The notes beneath the pieces were generated by a model. The model was not told the origin of the DNA. It saw nothing but the letters and a program-made list of their open reading frames with translations, and made no database searches. Positions 62,722 through 64,000 of a stretch of 64,000 nucleotides of DNA are shown here, one piece after another. Position 1 is the stretch's first letter. Every line of letters starts with the position of its first letter. Source of the DNA: Sphingopyxis sp. TUF1 (lineage in GTDB: Bacteria > Pseudomonadota > Alphaproteobacteria > Sphingomonadales > Sphingomonadaceae); contig NZ_CP144683.1 in NCBI RefSeq assembly GCF_036687315.1, forward strand, positions 434,001-498,000. Direction: 5' to 3'. The translations under genes and the position numbers were made by a program.

Positions 62722-63969
62722 ATGGCGCGGATCGTGATGAAATTCGGGGGCACGTCGATGGCGGGCACCGAGCGGATTCGCACCGTGGCGAAGCTCGTCG
62801 CGCGCGAAGTCGCCAATGGCAACGAGGTCGCCGTCATCGTCTCCGCAATGGCGGGCGAAACCGACCGGCTCGTCAATTTCTGCCGCGAGGCCAACCCGCG
62901 CTTCGATCCCGCCGAATATGACGTCGTCGTCGCCAGCGGCGAACAGGTAACATCGGGCCTGCTCGCTCTCACGCTTCAGGCGATGGGCGTCCCCGCGCGC
63001 AGCTGGCTCGGCTGGCAACTGCCGATCCGTACCGAGGAAGCGCACGCCCGCGCGCGGATCATCGACATTGACACGGGCGCGCTGACCGCCGCGATGGCAA
63101 GGGGCGAGGTCGCGGTAATTCCCGGATTCCAGGGCATGATGGACGACGGCCGCATCGCCACGCTGGGCCGCGGCGGATCGGACACCAGCGCCGTCGCCGT
63201 CGCCGCGGCGGTCAAGGCCGACCGCTGCGACATCTATACCGACGTCGACGGCGTCTACACCACCGATCCGCGCATCGTCGCGCGCGCGCGCAAGCTCGAC
63301 TATGTCACCTATGAGGAAATGCTCGAACTCGCGAGCGTCGGCGCCAAGGTACTCCAGACGCGCTCGGTCGGGCTCGCGATGAAGATGGGCGTGCGCGTGC
63401 AGGTCCTGTCCAGCTTTGTCGAGGGCGACGAAGCTCCCAAAAAAGGCACGATGATCGTCAGCGACGAGGAAATAGAGGAACATCAGATGGAACGGCAGCT
63501 GATCACCGGCATCGCCCACGACAAGAATGAAGCGAAGATCATCGTCACGCGCGTGCCCGACAAGCCCGGCGGCGTCGCCAACATTTTTGGCCCGCTCGCC
63601 GCCGCGGGGATCAACGTCGACATGATCATCCAGAATGTCGGCCGCGAAAAGGGCGAGACCGACGTGACCTTCACCGTGCCGGGCACCGACCTCCTCCGCT
63701 CGATCGACCTGCTCGACGACGCGAAGGACAAGATCGGTTTCAACCGCATCATCAGCGACGACAAGGTTGCCAAGATCAGCGTCGTCGGCGTCGGCATGAA
63801 AAGCCATGCGGGCGTCGCAAGCACGATGTTCCGCGCACTGGCCGACCGCGGCATCAACATCCAGGCGATCTCGACCAGCGAGATCAAGGTCAGCGTGCTG
63901 ATCGACGAGGATGAGACCGAACTCGCGGTGCGCGTGCTGCACACCGCTTACGGGCTCGACGCCGAGTAG
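62722..63969 (+). CDS. lysC: Aspartate kinase
   Basis: A 415-residue aspartokinase that phosphorylates aspartate, the first step to lysine, threonine, methionine and diaminopimelate. The kinase domain begins VMKFGGTSMAGTERI and holds GFQGMMDDGRIATLGRGGSD (ATP and substrate binding). Two ACT domains follow near residues 270-400 (VTRVPDKPGGVANIFGPLAA, ISVVGVGMKSHAGVASTMF), with the feedback-inhibition sites. The ATG at 62722, preceded by GGGGCGAG, is the conserved start. Its distance to the window edge is 31 bases. Confidence 0.96.
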   Translation: MARIVMKFGGTSMAGTERIRTVAKLVAREVANGNEVAVIVSAMAGETDRLVNFCREANPRFDPAEYDVVVASGEQVTSGLLALTLQAMGVPARSWLGWQLPIRTEEAHARARIIDIDTGALTAAMARGEVAVIPGFQGMMDDGRIATLGRGGSDTSAVAVAAAVKADRCDIYTDVDGVYTTDPRIVARARKLDYVTYEEMLELASVGAKVLQTRSVGLAMKMGVRVQVLSSFVEGDEAPKKGTMIVSDEEIEEHQMERQLITGIAHDKNEAKIIVTRVPDKPGGVANIFGPLAAAGINVDMIIQNVGREKGETDVTFTVPGTDLLRSIDLLDDAKDKIGFNRIISDDKVAKISVVGVGMKSHAGVASTMFRALADRGINIQAISTSEIKVSVLIDEDETELAVRVLHTAYGLDAE

Positions 63970-63972
63970 ACA

Positions 63973-64000
63973 CCGTCATTGCGAGCGCAGCGAAGCAATC
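63973..64000. repeat. Start of another dispersed repeat, cut by the window edge
   Basis: The last bases read CGTCATTGCGAGCGCAGCGA followed by AGCAATC, a sequence found as a common dispersed repeat in many bacterial genomes. Its inverted partner would lie to the right of the window. Confidence 0.5.

Overview
The window comes from a high-GC alphaproteobacterium, most likely a sphingomonad (Sphingopyxis, Sphingomonas or a close relative). I base this on a complete-looking XrtA/PEP-CTERM exopolysaccharide locus, two large TonB-dependent receptors, an arginine succinyltransferase gene set, a B3 metallo-beta-lactamase of an unusual active-site type, and many short inverted-repeat elements of kinds common in sphingomonad genomes. 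Assignments rest on reading motifs and domain order; no database search was possible.

Left part (1-14.6 kb): the XrtA (exosortase A) locus. A minus-strand run goes from the export lipoprotein through chain-length protein, tyrosine autokinase, outer-membrane protein, ATPase, polysaccharide deacetylase and FemAB-like protein to a glycosyltransferase cut by the left edge. Upstream lie a PLP decarboxylase and an AMP-forming ligase. Divergent from these are a GNAT/BioF2-like acyltransferase, an acyl carrier protein and two alpha/beta-hydrolase-fold proteins. The exosortase itself is not in the window and is presumably just left of it.

14.6-25 kb: an arginine catabolic group (astA, astB, an M20 deacylase, a spermidine-synthase-like protein), a membrane diguanylate cyclase, malate synthase G, and two alpha/beta hydrolases. 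25-31.3 kb: fabD and fabG with a repeat-bracketed GxxExxY gene between them, a divergent LD-carboxypeptidase / Mur-ligase pair that suggests muropeptide recycling, and rpsF-rpsR-rplI. 31.3-38.7 kb: a repeat-rich gap, then a divergent ampR-type regulator and a class B3 beta-lactamase whose first zinc ligand is Glu instead of His, then SPOR-domain proteins around an orphan ParA pair, and folE.

39-50.8 kb: two convergent TonB-dependent receptors separated by two terminators, a MacAB-like export operon, and a very small integrated remnant (tyrosine integrase plus orphan MbcA/ParS-type antitoxin) between tRNA-Thr(CGT) and tRNA-Leu(CAG). 50.9-64 kb: an NDUFA9-like protein, uppP, gltD and gltB with an exported DUF2059-like protein between them, a glutathione S-transferase, ubiG and lysC. 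The window ends in the start of another dispersed repeat.

The points most worth following are the AmpR-linked B3-E beta-lactamase near cell-wall recycling genes, the uncharacterised small-molecule branch of the XrtA locus, the orphan ParA positioning module, and the inverted-repeat families whose arms change in a compensatory way.
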